From assembly GCF_018141525.1 (NCBI RefSeq), contig NZ_CP064655.1, positions 2,698,501-2,762,500 on the forward strand: a stretch of 64,000 bases of DNA, read 5' to 3'. The translations under genes and the position numbers were made by a program. The notes beneath the pieces are model-generated. The model had not been told where the DNA came from, did not search any database, and worked only from the letters and a program-made list of their open reading frames with translations. How positions within the stretch are numbered: position 1 is the first letter of the stretch; each line of letters opens with the position of its first letter. This DNA comes from Miltoncostaea marina. GTDB taxonomy: Bacteria; Actinomycetota; Thermoleophilia; Miltoncostaeales; Miltoncostaeaceae. This document shows, piece by piece, positions 8,530-16,578 of the stretch.

Positions 8530-9693
8530 TCACGGGGACGGCGCGGGGTCCGCCGCCGGCACGGTGATCGTGATGGTCGTCCCGAACCCCTCGCGCGAGG
8601 TGGCCTCGGCCGCGCCCCCGACCCGCTCGGCGATGTGCTTGACGATCGACAGGCCGAGCCCCGTGCCGCCGAGGCGCTTCGAGCGCGAGGGGTCGGCCCG
8701 GTAGAAGCGCTCGAAGATGTGCGGCAGGTGCCGCTCGGGCACGCCGGCGCCGTCGTCGGCCACCCGCAGCACGACCGACCCGCCGTCGCGGCGCACGGTC
8801 ACCGTCGCCGTGGCGCCGGGGCCCGCGTACTTGATGGCGTTCGTGACGAGGTTGCGCACGACCGTGTCGGCCATGCGGTCGGTGAGGGGCGTCCACGCCT
8901 CGTCGTCGCCCTCCACCCGCAGGGTCACGTTCTGGTCGGCGGCCAGCCAGGTGAGCTCCTGCACCGTGACCGCGGCCGTCCGCGCCAGGTCGCTGCGCGC
9001 GTCGGAGGGCCGGCCCTGGGTGGCCTCCAGCTCGGACAGGAACAGCACGTCGCCGATCAGCGCCTCCAGGCGACGGGTCTCGCCGATCGCCCGCGCGAGG
9101 AAGTCCTGGCGCATCACGTCGTCCATTCCCGGGTCCTCGAGCGCCTCCAGCAGCCCGCCGAGGCCGGTGAGCGGCGTGCGCAGCTCGTGCGAGACGTTGG
9201 CGACGAACTGCGAGCGCAGCTCCTGGTAGTCGACGGCCTCGCTGAGGTCCGACATCAGCACGAGCGCCTCGCGGGCGCCGCCCAGCTCGTACGGCTCCAC
9301 GGCCACCCGGTAGGTGCGCCGGCCGTCGGCGAACAGGCGCACCTCGAACGCCTGGCGCTCCAGCCGCTCCAGCGACGTGCGCACGCGGCGCGCCAGGCGG
9401 TGCTCGCTGAAGGCTTCGAGGATCCCCATGCCGGGCTCGAGGAAGGGGAAGCGCTCGCGGGCGGCCGGGTTGGCCTCGGCCAGCCGGGCGTCGCCGTCGA
9501 GCCGCATGACGGCCACCGAGAGGCCGCGCATGACCTCGGCCCGGCGGCGCTCGGCCGCCGCGGCGTCGGCGCGGGCGGCGGTCGCCTCGGCGCCCGCGGC
9601 GGCGGCCGAGGAACGGGCGCGGCGCAGCGCCAGGAGGAGCGCCCCGGCAACGACGAGGCCGGCCAGCGCGACGGCCAGAAGGGCGACGGCCAC
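8530..9693 (-). CDS. PhoR-like membrane sensor histidine kinase with PAS domain
   Basis: 387 residues from GTG at 9693; an upstream ATG at 9750 would run almost into the divergent gene, so the shorter form is preferred. One N-terminal membrane helix (VAVALLAVALAGLVVAGALL) is followed by a coiled coil and a PAS-like segment (about 50-150). The DHp domain has the phosphoacceptor His in SQFVANVSHELRTPLTGL. The HATPase domain has N box VVRNLVTNAIKYAG, DDGAGVPE, FERFYRAD and GGTGLGLSIVK. No response regulator lies beside it in the window, so it is an orphan here. Its position at the head of the sugar cluster hints at envelope-linked control. Confidence 0.92.
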   Translation of the reverse strand: MAVALLAVALAGLVVAGALLLALRRARSSAAAAGAEATAARADAAAAERRRAEVMRGLSVAVMRLDGDARLAEANPAARERFPFLEPGMGILEAFSEHRLARRVRTSLERLERQAFEVRLFADGRRTYRVAVEPYELGGAREALVLMSDLSEAVDYQELRSQFVANVSHELRTPLTGLGGLLEALEDPGMDDVMRQDFLARAIGETRRLEALIGDVLFLSELEATQGRPSDARSDLARTAAVTVQELTWLAADQNVTLRVEGDDEAWTPLTDRMADTVVRNLVTNAIKYAGPGATATVTVRRDGGSVVLRVADDGAGVPERHLPHIFERFYRADPSRSKRLGGTGLGLSIVKHIAERVGGAAEATSREGFGTTITITVPAADPAPSP

Positions 9694-9766
9694 GGCCGCA
9701 GTCTGGCAGACGGGCGCACCGGCGCCGCTTGGGAGGTCGCCGCGAGGCATGCTTCAGTTCCCGGCC

Positions 9767-11587
9767 ATGGCACCACCCGCACGCACCCGCCCGGCCCTCG
9801 CCGCCCTCGCGCTCGCCCTCGCCGCGCCCGGCGCCGCCGTGGCGGGCCCGGTCGAGGCCCTGCCGCCGCCCAACCCCCGCGGCGTGACCGAGGTCGCCCC
9901 GGGCATCGGCTACCAGCGCCTCGAGCGCGACGGCGGGCAGGTGGTGCACGTGCTGCGCGCAGCGCCCTCGCCCCGGGTCACGCTGGCGCCCGCGCTCGCC
10001 GGCGACTCGCCGATCCGCCGCGGCGCGCTCACCCGGGCGATCGGCGCGCGCATGAACGCCGGCGCCGTGGCCGGCGTCAACGGCGACTTCTTCTCGTACG
10101 CGACCAGCAGCCCGAGCGGCGTGTTCATGCAGGCCGGCGAGCTCGTGCGCGAGCCGGAGGCGAGCCGCTCCGCCCTGGTGCTGCTGGGCGACGGCAACAT
10201 CGAGGCGGTCGCCCTCGCGCTGCAGGGCCGCTACCAGCCCCTCGACCCCGCCACCGGCGCGGCCGCGGCCCCGCCGCGCGCCTTCACGGGCGTCAACCGG
10301 GCGCCGGCCCGCAACGGCGAGACCACCCTCTTCACCTCGGCGTACGGCGCGGTGGCCACGCCGAAGGCGGCCTCCCGCTACGAGGTGCGCGTCCGCCTCG
10401 ACGCCGACGTGCCGCTGCGCGTGGGCCAGCCGGTCGGCGGCACCGTCATCGCGTCCGGCTCGGGCGGCGGCACGACGATCGGGGCCGGCCACATGGTGCT
10501 CTCGGCGGCCGGCAGCGCCGGCCCGGGCCTCGTACGGGAGCTGCCGACCGGTCGGCGGGTCGCCGTCGCCCCCGGCCTGCTCTCCCTGCCCCCCGGCGCG
10601 CTGCACGCGGTCGGCGGCGGCCCGGCGCTGGTGCGGAACGGCATCCCGATCGTCGACGCCGGGGAGGGGTTCAGCTCGGCCCAGACCGGCGGGCGCACCT
10701 CGCGATCGGCCGTCGCCCAGCACTCCGACGGCACGCGCATGTTCGTGACCGCCGAGGGCCCGGTGCAGGGCAGCCCGGGCCTGACCGTCGCCGAGCAGGC
10801 CCAGCTCATGCGCTCGCTGGGCGCGCGGACCGCCATCGCGATGGACGGCGGCGGCAGCGCCCAGCTGGCGCTGTGGGACGACCTGGTCATCCCCTGGTCC
10901 GGCCCCCGCAGCATCGCCAGCGCCGTGCTCATGAACTACGACGGCGTCACCGTCCGCCCCCTGCCGTTCCGGCTCTCGGCGAACAACGACCACGTCGACG
11001 ACCGGGCCACGATGATCGTGCGCGCCACGCGGCCCGGCGTGACCCGCGTGACCGTCGCCCGCAAGTCGGGGCGGCCCACGCGCCGCATCTGGGAGGGGCG
11101 GATGGGCCCCGGCGCCGTCGCCCTGCGCCTCGACCCGCGGCGCCTGCGGCTGGGCGACGGCGTCTACGTGGTGGTGGCGCGCCACGAGGCCGACGACGGC
11201 AGCGGCGTCACCGAGCAGCGGCGCAGGGTGATCTTCGACCGCACCCTCTCCTCGCTCACCGCGCGGCCCTCCCAGGCCCGCCGGGGCCGGGTCGTGCGCC
11301 AGCGGCTGCGGATGGGCTTCCGCCTGCAGCGCGCCGCGCGGGTCACCGTGCGGGTGCGCTCGACCTCCGGCCGGCGCATCACGACGCTCGTGAGCGGCCG
11401 CCTCATGCGGCCCGGCGCGCGGGTGGTGGACTGGGACCGCAGGGTGCGCAACCGCCCGGTCACCGGGCGCGTCGAGGTGACGGTCGAGGCGCGCACCCGC
11501 TTCGGCACGAGCGGGCTGGTGCGGGCCGTGACGCTGACGGCGCCCCCCGGCGACCCTAGGGCCGCCGCGGGGGCGCCGGGCGCCTAG
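9767..11587 (+). CDS. Secreted phosphodiester glycosidase (NAGPA-domain) family protein
   Basis: 606 residues. A Tat- or Sec-like signal (APPARTRPALAALALALAAP, then GAAVAG) is followed by a phosphodiester-glycosidase domain: VNGDFFSYATSSPSGVFMQ, VGGGPALVRNG, SRSAVAQHSDG and the hallmark IAMDGGGSAQLAL near residue 362. NAGPA-type enzymes hydrolyse sugar-1-phosphodiester linkages, so a cell-wall or exopolysaccharide substrate is likely. The last about 200 residues are an Arg-rich beta region (RATRPGVTRVTVARKSG and similar) that may be a FlgD-Ig-like module. An in-frame ATG at 9749 is an alternative start. The stop TAG interlocks with the stop of the convergent small gene through one CTAG. Confidence 0.88.
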   Translation: MAPPARTRPALAALALALAAPGAAVAGPVEALPPPNPRGVTEVAPGIGYQRLERDGGQVVHVLRAAPSPRVTLAPALAGDSPIRRGALTRAIGARMNAGAVAGVNGDFFSYATSSPSGVFMQAGELVREPEASRSALVLLGDGNIEAVALALQGRYQPLDPATGAAAAPPRAFTGVNRAPARNGETTLFTSAYGAVATPKAASRYEVRVRLDADVPLRVGQPVGGTVIASGSGGGTTIGAGHMVLSAAGSAGPGLVRELPTGRRVAVAPGLLSLPPGALHAVGGGPALVRNGIPIVDAGEGFSSAQTGGRTSRSAVAQHSDGTRMFVTAEGPVQGSPGLTVAEQAQLMRSLGARTAIAMDGGGSAQLALWDDLVIPWSGPRSIASAVLMNYDGVTVRPLPFRLSANNDHVDDRATMIVRATRPGVTRVTVARKSGRPTRRIWEGRMGPGAVALRLDPRRLRLGDGVYVVVARHEADDGSGVTEQRRRVIFDRTLSSLTARPSQARRGRVVRQRLRMGFRLQRAARVTVRVRSTSGRRITTLVSGRLMRPGARVVDWDRRVRNRPVTGRVEVTVEARTRFGTSGLVRAVTLTAPPGDPRAAAGAPGA

Positions 11588-11838
11588 GCCTCCTGGTCGA
11601 GCGCGTCGATCTCGGCGCGGACGGCCCGGATCTCCGACACCAGGCGGTCCACCTCCGCGTCGAGGCCCGTCTCGCCGTCGCGCTGGCGCACGACCACGTG
11701 CCCGAGGTCGGCGGCCAGCGCGTTCATGCGCCGCCTGAGGCTCATCTCCTGCGCCTTCTCACGCGCCTCGGTGGCGCCCTTCTGCGCCGCGTCGCCCGCG
11801 CGCCGGGCGGCCTCCTTGGCCTTGTCGACGAGTCCCAT
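11584..11838 (-). CDS. Small coiled-coil protein, unknown function
   Basis: 84 residues from ATG at 11838 (MGLVDKAKEAARRAGDAAQ), preceded by AAGGGG at a short spacing; GTG at 11844 is the alternative. The N-terminal half resembles the Lys/Ala-rich amphipathic helices of stress or LEA-like proteins. The C-terminal half (EVDRLVSEIRAVRAEIDALD) is a clear coiled coil. It has no signal peptide or cysteine. It reads toward the phosphodiester glycosidase and shares the CTAG at 11584-11587 with that gene as a double stop. The function cannot be assigned. Confidence 0.7.
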   Translation of the reverse strand: MGLVDKAKEAARRAGDAAQKGATEAREKAQEMSLRRRMNALAADLGHVVVRQRDGETGLDAEVDRLVSEIRAVRAEIDALDQEA

Positions 11839-11877
11839 GCTCACCCCTTCGCCGTCGCGGAAGTGACCTGCGGCAGT

Positions 11878-12267
11878 CTACTTCGGCTCGCGCTGCCAGT
11901 GCATCACGGCCAGCGCGACGGCCGCGAGCGAGAAGAGCAGCGCGAGGAAGAGGCCGAACTTGCGCCCGATGTCGAGCACCGGGTCGAGGAAGGTCATCAG
12001 CGTCACGATGAAGACGATGCTCGTGAGGTAGGCGGGCCAGGTCGCCGGGTTGATCACGGCGGGCAGCTCGAAGTTGAGGGCGTCCGCGGCGAGGATCGCC
12101 GCCGCCGCCGCGGCGAAGAGCAGCAGCAGCCACCACGAGGGCACGACCTCGTCGCCCGAGGCGCTGAAGTCGCCCTCGCCGAGCCAGGGGAAGAAGAGGC
12201 TGATGATGTAGAGCACGCACGCGCCGGCGGCGCCGAGCATGCGGTGCTCACGGGTGAGGCTGTTCAC
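11878..12267 (-). CDS. Small four-helix membrane protein, unknown function
   Basis: 129 residues from GTG at 12267. Four hydrophobic segments are visible: LGAAGACVLYIISLFFPWL (about 11-29), SWWLLLLFAAAAAAILAADA (about 44-63), WPAYLTSIVFIVTLMTFL (about 77-94) and FGLFLALLFSLAAVALAVMH (about 104-123). The PWLGEG-type first extracellular loop resembles small actinobacterial integral membrane proteins of unknown role, and another protein of this style is at 15373. It may be cotranscribed with the small coiled-coil gene 39 bp downstream. Its 5' side abuts repeat element A. Confidence 0.75.
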   Translation of the reverse strand: MNSLTREHRMLGAAGACVLYIISLFFPWLGEGDFSASGDEVVPSWWLLLLFAAAAAAILAADALNFELPAVINPATWPAYLTSIVFIVTLMTFLDPVLDIGRKFGLFLALLFSLAAVALAVMHWQREPK

Positions 12268-12344
12268 GGATCACCTCGAGGGTCGCGGAGGAGGGCCTGG
12301 GATGGTCGCGTGGGCATTCGACGCCCGCGGAGCGGTCCCTTGCT

Positions 12345-13050
12345 CGTCCGCCCAGTCCGCCCGGCTTCGCAGGGCGGCCTGGGCTGCCTCGAAGCGAGGA
12401 ACGCCGGCTGGCGCGCCGGCCGAATCGGCTCCGGCCTGGCGGCCGGGGCGCGCCGATTCGGCAATTTGCCCCCCAACCGCGCGGCTCCGTCGGCGCTGAC
12501 GCGCCGCCGGGGCGCGCCGCGCGGCGAACCGGTCGCGGTGCGGACCCGTCCATGAGCGGGGTGGTCGCACCCCGTCCCGGACGACGTGGTCGAGGGACGA
12601 GGTGGTCGTGGACACGACCGCCGAAGGCGGGAGCGGGACAGAACCGGCCACGAGGGCGCGGGGCACACCCCCACGCGCACCACGGACGGATCCGGTAGCG
12701 CACGTTCCGGCGCCCGCCCCGCCGAAGGCGGTGCGCCGGTCCGCAAATCGCCCCGGCCAGGGGCGATTTGCCGCGTGGCCGGCCCCGCAAGTGGGCCGGC
12801 CCCCGCGCTCGGGGCACGGCGGTCGACAACGTGCCCAGCGCGAGCTGGCCCGAAGGGCCGGGTCCCGCCCGCGCAGAGGATCGACCCCAGCCGACCCCGT
12901 CCTCAGCCGACCTCGTCACGGGCAGGGCTGGTCCCGCCCCCGCCATGGATCGGCCCCAGCCGACCCGGTCCGCGGACGACCTCGTCGATGAACGGGCCGG
13001 CGCGACAGGGCCGGGTCCCGCCTCAGCCAACGGATCGTCCCCCGCCGCGC
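12345..13050 (+). repeat. Composite hairpin repeat element, copy A
   Basis: This 855-bp gene-free stretch (12268-13122) holds the first of three related elements. Hairpins in order are: H1 12350-12384 (GCCCAGTCCGCC / GGCGGCCTGGGC, one mismatch); H2 12419-12462 (GCCGAATCGGC / GCCGATTCGGC, with inner CCGGCC-TGGC-GGCCGG at 12431-12446); H3 12743-12771 (GCAAATCGCCCC, loop GGCCA, perfect 12-bp stem); H4 12777-12801 (GGCCGGCCC / GGGCCGGCC); and H5 12847-12859 (GGCCC-GAA-GGGCC). Then come repeat units with the GGATCG landmark at 12878, 12947 and 13032. Compared with copies B and C, H2 and H4 differ by paired changes that keep the stem. Short open frames cross it but are not shared in frame between copies. 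Confidence 0.85.
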
Positions 13051-13076
13051 CGTCCCCGGACCACCTCCCCGACGAC

Positions 13077-13118
13077 GCGGCCACGCACCCCCGCGCCACC
13101 GCGGGGGTGCGTGGCCGC
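13077..13118 (-). terminator. Strong hairpin downstream of the MBL hydrolase gene
   Basis: The 19-nt arms (13077-13095 and 13100-13118) are perfectly complementary around a 4-nt loop (CCAC on the plus strand), five bases past the stop at 13123. There is no T-tract, which is common for terminators in high-GC actinobacteria. A role in termination or mRNA 3'-end protection is likely. Confidence 0.65.
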
Positions 13119-13122
13119 GTCC

Positions 13123-13827
13123 CTACAGCCGCTGCGGCGGGTTGTGCCCCGGGATCAGGATCGCCGGCCGCTCCGCGCGGATGGCGCGGAACGAGGCGAG
13201 GGTCTCCTCCCGACCCGGGAAGCCCTCGGGGAGCTCGCCGCGCGCGAACCAGCCGGGGTCGGGGCCCGGAGTGTCGCCGGCGATCGCCACGACGCCCTCG
13301 TCGGCGTCGACCAGGAAGGCCACGTGGCCGTCGGTGTGGCCGGGGGTCAGGATCCAGCGCAGCCCCGGCAAGATCTCGCCCCGCTCGCCGCGCAGCGGGC
13401 GCTCGGCGGCGCGGTCGCGGAAGCCGCGGCCGGCGTGAGCGTGCGGGGTGCCGAGCTCGATCTCGTGCACGTGCAGCTCGACCTCCCCGAGCTGGGGCAG
13501 CGCCGAGACGTGGTCGGAGTGCAGGTGCGTCGCCAGCGCGGCGTCGACCGCCCCCGGCTCGATGCCGCGCGCCCGCAGCGCGCCCTCGAGCATGTCGCCC
13601 TGGGTGGCGTAGCCGGGGTCGACGACGATCGTGCGCGGGCCGGTCAGCAGCACCGTGTTCGGCCAGGCGATCATGCCGTGGACCGCGTCCGGCAGCCCGC
13701 GATAGGCACCGAAGGTGCCGTGCGTCGAGGAGGCGCGGAGCTCCACCACCTCGCCGCCGCGCAGCGCGAAGACCATGCGGTGCGTCGGCACCAGCACCTC
13801 GGCGCGCCAGGTGGCGGCCGCGGTCAT
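13123..13827 (-). CDS. MBL-fold metallohydrolase
   Basis: 234 residues. The metallo-beta-lactamase signature THLHSDHVS (near residue 101) supplies the first zinc ligands. Further ligands fall in LTPGHTDGHV, AIAGDTPG and the final IPGHNP. The N-terminal TIVVDPGYATQGDMLEGAL is typical of lactonase- or sulfatase-type MBL hydrolases. No signal peptide is present, so it is cytoplasmic. The substrate cannot be deduced. ATG at 13827 overlaps the upstream 73-aa gene (ATGA), and a 19-bp hairpin lies just after the stop, so it ends a transcript that includes the GYD gene and perhaps the sulfotransferase gene. Confidence 0.9.
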   Translation of the reverse strand: MTAAATWRAEVLVPTHRMVFALRGGEVVELRASSTHGTFGAYRGLPDAVHGMIAWPNTVLLTGPRTIVVDPGYATQGDMLEGALRARGIEPGAVDAALATHLHSDHVSALPQLGEVELHVHEIELGTPHAHAGRGFRDRAAERPLRGERGEILPGLRWILTPGHTDGHVAFLVDADEGVVAIAGDTPGPDPGWFARGELPEGFPGREETLASFRAIRAERPAILIPGHNPPQRL

Positions 13828-14045
13828 CGGGCCGCCTCCGTGCGCCGCGGGTCGCCGAGCGCCGTGCGCGCGTCGCGCCGGCAGGGCGCGTCGAGGAACG
13901 GCGCCACCGGGTCGGCGCCGGCGGCGCGGCCCAGCCGGGTGGCGCGGGCGCGCAGGCCGGCGCCGACCCGCCGCGCGCCCGGCGAGAGCGCCAGCCCCAC
14001 GAGGCCGCCGGCCACGAGCCAGCGCCCCCTCGCGGCCCGGTCCAC
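13824..14045 (-). CDS. Small hypothetical protein with one possible membrane segment
   Basis: 73 residues from GTG at 14045, whose first base is the last base of the GYD gene stop (TAGTG). Its own stop overlaps the MBL start (ATGA). Overlap at both ends argues that it is real and translated by coupling. The sequence has one short hydrophobic stretch (WLVAGGLVGLALSPG) near the N-terminus followed by an Arg/Ala-rich tail. No family is recognised. Confidence 0.55.
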   Translation of the reverse strand: MDRAARGRWLVAGGLVGLALSPGARRVGAGLRARATRLGRAAGADPVAPFLDAPCRRDARTALGDPRRTEAAR

Positions 14046-14329
14046 TACTTCAGCAGCGCCAGGAACTCCTCGACGGGGATCGCCGTGAGGGTCTGGAAGT
14101 GCGCGGTGCCCCGCGCCGCCAGCTCCACCGACACGCGCGCGATCACCTTCTCGTCGGGCGCCTCGACGATGTTGACGAAGTCGTACGGCCCGAGGACGGC
14201 CCACTGCTGGACCACCTTCGCGCCCATCTGCTCGACCTCCTCGTTCACCTCGAGCACGCGTCGCGGGTTCGCCTTGACCGTCCCCACGCCGTGCGGGCTG
14301 AGGGTGCTGAGGAGGATGTAGGTCGGCAT
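14045..14329 (-). CDS. GYD-domain protein
   Basis: 94 residues starting MPTYILLSTLSPHGVGTVKA, with the defining GPYDFVNIVEAPDE segment (about 48-61) and a C-terminal ALLK. GYD proteins are small alpha/beta-barrel dimers with a ferredoxin-like fold. Their biochemical role is unknown. AAGGAG lies just upstream of ATG at 14329. It is coupled to the next small gene through TAGTG. An 86-bp GC-rich gap with inverted repeats separates it from the sulfotransferase gene. Confidence 0.88.
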   Translation of the reverse strand: MPTYILLSTLSPHGVGTVKANPRRVLEVNEEVEQMGAKVVQQWAVLGPYDFVNIVEAPDEKVIARVSVELAARGTAHFQTLTAIPVEEFLALLK

Positions 14330-14415
14330 GAGGGCTCCTTCGGCGCCTGCGTTCCGGGCGGGGCCGAGCGTACCATCGCCCCGCCGCCCCGGCCGGGCCG
14401 GCCGCCCCGGCCGGC

Positions 14416-15327
14416 CTACGCGGTCCAGGCGCTCAGGTCGCGGCCGATGAGCTCGCCGAGCTCGGCCACGTCCTGGCGGAAGTGCTCGCGCAGCTCCTGC
14501 GCGAAGGCCGGGGAGATCTCCTCCCGGCGGGTGACCAGCCGATTGCGGCGGCGCACCCGGTCGAGCACGCCCAGGCGCTGGACGCCGGCCACCCGCTTGA
14601 CGCCGCGGGCGACCGCGACGAGCGGCCCGGGCGGGCGCTGGGTGAGCCGCGCCAGGGCGGCGTTGCCGTGCACCTTGTTCTCGTTGACCCGCGGGAACTC
14701 GTCGCGACCGTCGTCGGGCACGCCGAGGAACGCCAGCGTCTCGCGGTAGACCGCGCCGGCGTCGCGGCGCAGGTCGTCGAACACGATCACCTTCACCTGC
14801 TCGCGCGGCACCGCCTCGTAGACGCGGCGCAGCTGGGCGCCGAGCGCCGCCGCGGCCCCGTACTGGAGGAACGCCGGCACCCGCACCGTGGAGGGCAGCC
14901 GCTCGCCGCGCGCGCGGGCGGCCTGCAGGCGCCACGCCGCCTCGGGGTCGGGCTCGTCCTCGTCCAGCATGTAGCGCAGCTGGGAGTGCAGCGAGGGCAC
15001 CAGCTCGACCGGGTTGCGCACCATCACGATCACCCGCGCGCGCGGGTCGAAGGCCATGATGTTGCGGGCCGCGGTGGCCGAGTAGAGGTACCAGACGGAC
15101 GCCTCGCCGACGGCCAGGTGCTGCGGCCCGGCGGCGTCGAACAGCCGCAGGTAGTGCTCCTCGGTGCGCTGCCCGGGCGCGTAGTAGTAGTCGAAGTCGT
15201 CGCAGAAGTAGTGCGGCTCCTTCGGCCGCGAGACGAACACCTGCGGGTGGTCGCGCAGGTACTCGCTCAGGGCGGTGGTGCCGCACTTGGGCGCGCCGAG
15301 GATGAAGAAGTCGGGCCGTCCGGGCAC
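14416..15327 (-). CDS. Sulfotransferase family protein
   Basis: 303 residues from GTG at 15327 (VPGRPDFFILGAPKCGTTAL). GAPKCGTTAL is the 5'-phosphosulfate-binding loop of PAPS-dependent sulfotransferases. RVIVMVRNPVELVPSLHSQL is the 3'-phosphate-binding motif. KVIVFDDLRRDAGAVYRETLAFLGV is the usual C-terminal segment before the cap. The acceptor may be a glycan or lipid, since sugar-modifying genes are nearby (inference). No PAPS synthesis genes are in the window. No clear Shine-Dalgarno is present; TACCCT about 8 nt upstream of the GTG could be the -10 of a leaderless transcript. Confidence 0.9.
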   Translation of the reverse strand: MPGRPDFFILGAPKCGTTALSEYLRDHPQVFVSRPKEPHYFCDDFDYYYAPGQRTEEHYLRLFDAAGPQHLAVGEASVWYLYSATAARNIMAFDPRARVIVMVRNPVELVPSLHSQLRYMLDEDEPDPEAAWRLQAARARGERLPSTVRVPAFLQYGAAAALGAQLRRVYEAVPREQVKVIVFDDLRRDAGAVYRETLAFLGVPDDGRDEFPRVNENKVHGNAALARLTQRPPGPLVAVARGVKRVAGVQRLGVLDRVRRRNRLVTRREEISPAFAQELREHFRQDVAELGELIGRDLSAWTA

Positions 15328-15372
15328 GGTCGGCGAGGGTACCAGCCACGCGGGCGCGGTACCGTGCCCGGG

Positions 15373-15861
15373 ATGCCGGCACCCCGCGCCTCCACCTCCC
15401 GCCCGCGCCGCGCCTCCCACGCCCGCCGCGCCGCCGGCGCGGCCGGCGCCGGGCCGGCGTTCGCCGGCACGGTGTGCGGCGCGGCGCTGGTCGTCGGCGT
15501 GCTCCTGCCGTGGTACACGACCAACCTCGGCCCGCCGTTCTCGGCGACGAGCGCGAGCGGCTGGGAGGCCACCAGCCTCGCCCGCGTCGCCCTCGTGCTC
15601 GGCGCGCTGCTGACGGCCGCGGCGGCGCTCACCGTCCTGGACGCCCGCGGGATGCTGGCGATGCCGCCGAGCCGCCTCGACGCGCTCGCCTGGGTGGCCG
15701 TCGTGGCCGCCGGGGCCGCCGTCCTGGTCGTGGGGTACCGCCTGCTGGTGATGCCGGAGCCGGCCGAGTTCCTCTCGCGCCAGATCGGCATCTACCTGTC
15801 GGCCCTCGCCGCGGTCGGCGGCGTGCTGGCCGGGCTCGGGATGGTCGCGCTGCGGCGCTGA
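15373..15861 (+). CDS. Small membrane protein, unknown function
   Basis: 162 residues from ATG at 15373. A basic N-terminal tail (about 1-28) precedes four hydrophobic segments: FAGTVCGAALVVGVLLPWYT, LARVALVLGALLTAAAALTV, LAWVAVVAAGAAVLVVGYRL and IYLSALAAVGGVLAGLGMVA. The LPWYTTN motif after helix 1 resembles the PWLGEG site of the membrane protein at 11878. That suggests a shared lineage-specific family. It is divergent from the sulfotransferase gene with 45 bp between starts. Confidence 0.72.
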   Translation: MPAPRASTSRPRRASHARRAAGAAGAGPAFAGTVCGAALVVGVLLPWYTTNLGPPFSATSASGWEATSLARVALVLGALLTAAAALTVLDARGMLAMPPSRLDALAWVAVVAAGAAVLVVGYRLLVMPEPAEFLSRQIGIYLSALAAVGGVLAGLGMVALRR

Positions 15862-15877
15862 GCCGCCCGGGCCGTCC

Positions 15878-16498
15878 TCAGGCCGTCCCCGCCGCGACCC
15901 GCGGGTCCAGGCGCCAGGCGGCGACCTGCGCCCGGCCGGCGCGCGCCAGCGCGCGCTGCGCCTCGACGTCGTAGCCGGCGCGGACGGCGAGGTTCATGCC
16001 GAGGATGACGGCGACGAGCAGCTCACGCCGCTCCTCGAGTCCGCCCGCCGGCAGCTCGCCCGCCCGCACCGCCCGCGCCAGCGCGGCGTCCAGCGCCGCC
16101 CGCAGCGCCCTGCGGTACTCGCCGACGCGGGCGGCGATGGGCGGCTCCTCGTGGGCGCCGTCGCACATCAGCCGGCCGATCAGGCAGCCGCGCCCGCCGT
16201 CGGCGCAGTGCCAGTCGCTCAGGCCGGCGAGGAAGGCGTCGATGGCGGAGAGGCCGGCGTCGGCGTCGCGCAGCGGATCGATCAGCCCGGCGCGCAGCCG
16301 GGCGAGGTAGCGGTCGAGCGCCGCCGCGGCGAGGTCGGCCTTCGCCCCGAAGGCGCTCGTGATGCTCGACTGGCCGACGCCCAGCGCCCGCTCCAGATCG
16401 CGCGTCGTCGTGGCCCGGAAGCCCCGCCGCCAGAAGAGGCGCATGGCGGCGTCGAGCGCGTCGTCGACGTCGAACTCGCGTGGGCGGCCGCGCGGCAT
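15878..16498 (-). CDS. TetR-family transcriptional regulator
   Basis: 206 residues. RPREFDVDDALDAAMRLFWR starts the N-terminal DNA-binding helices, and TTTRDLERALGVGQSSITSAFGAKADL is the helix-turn-helix. The C-terminal domain has the WHCADGGRGCLIGRLMCDG stretch seen in TetR regulators of oxidative or electrophile response (Cys-containing C-terminal class). ATG at 16498 was preferred to upstream starts because it begins the conserved arm. It is divergent from the OsmC-type gene over an 80-bp gap, so regulation of osmC is the natural inference. A short GTGT-N3-ACAC inverted repeat lies at 16546-16556. Confidence 0.92.
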   Translation of the reverse strand: MPRGRPREFDVDDALDAAMRLFWRRGFRATTTRDLERALGVGQSSITSAFGAKADLAAAALDRYLARLRAGLIDPLRDADAGLSAIDAFLAGLSDWHCADGGRGCLIGRLMCDGAHEEPPIAARVGEYRRALRAALDAALARAVRAGELPAGGLEERRELLVAVILGMNLAVRAGYDVEAQRALARAGRAQVAAWRLDPRVAAGTA

Positions 16499-16545
16499 GG
16501 TCCGTCCCACGGTAGCCCACGGGCCGTCCGGCGTCGATCTGTAGC

Positions 16546-16556
16546 GTGTGCGACAC
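16546..16556. promoter_or_regulatory. Possible TetR operator between tetR and the OsmC gene
   Basis: GTGTGCGACAC is a 4-bp inverted repeat with a 3-bp spacer, in the divergent gap 23 bp before the OsmC start. It is short, so the call rests mainly on position. Confidence 0.3.
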
Positions 16557-16578
16557 AAACCACGACGGGGGAGGCACC

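Noticed and set aside
12345-13050. Integron attC or IS end
   Set aside because: No integrase, transposase or terminal inverted repeat pair flanks the elements, and their hairpins lack attC core sites.
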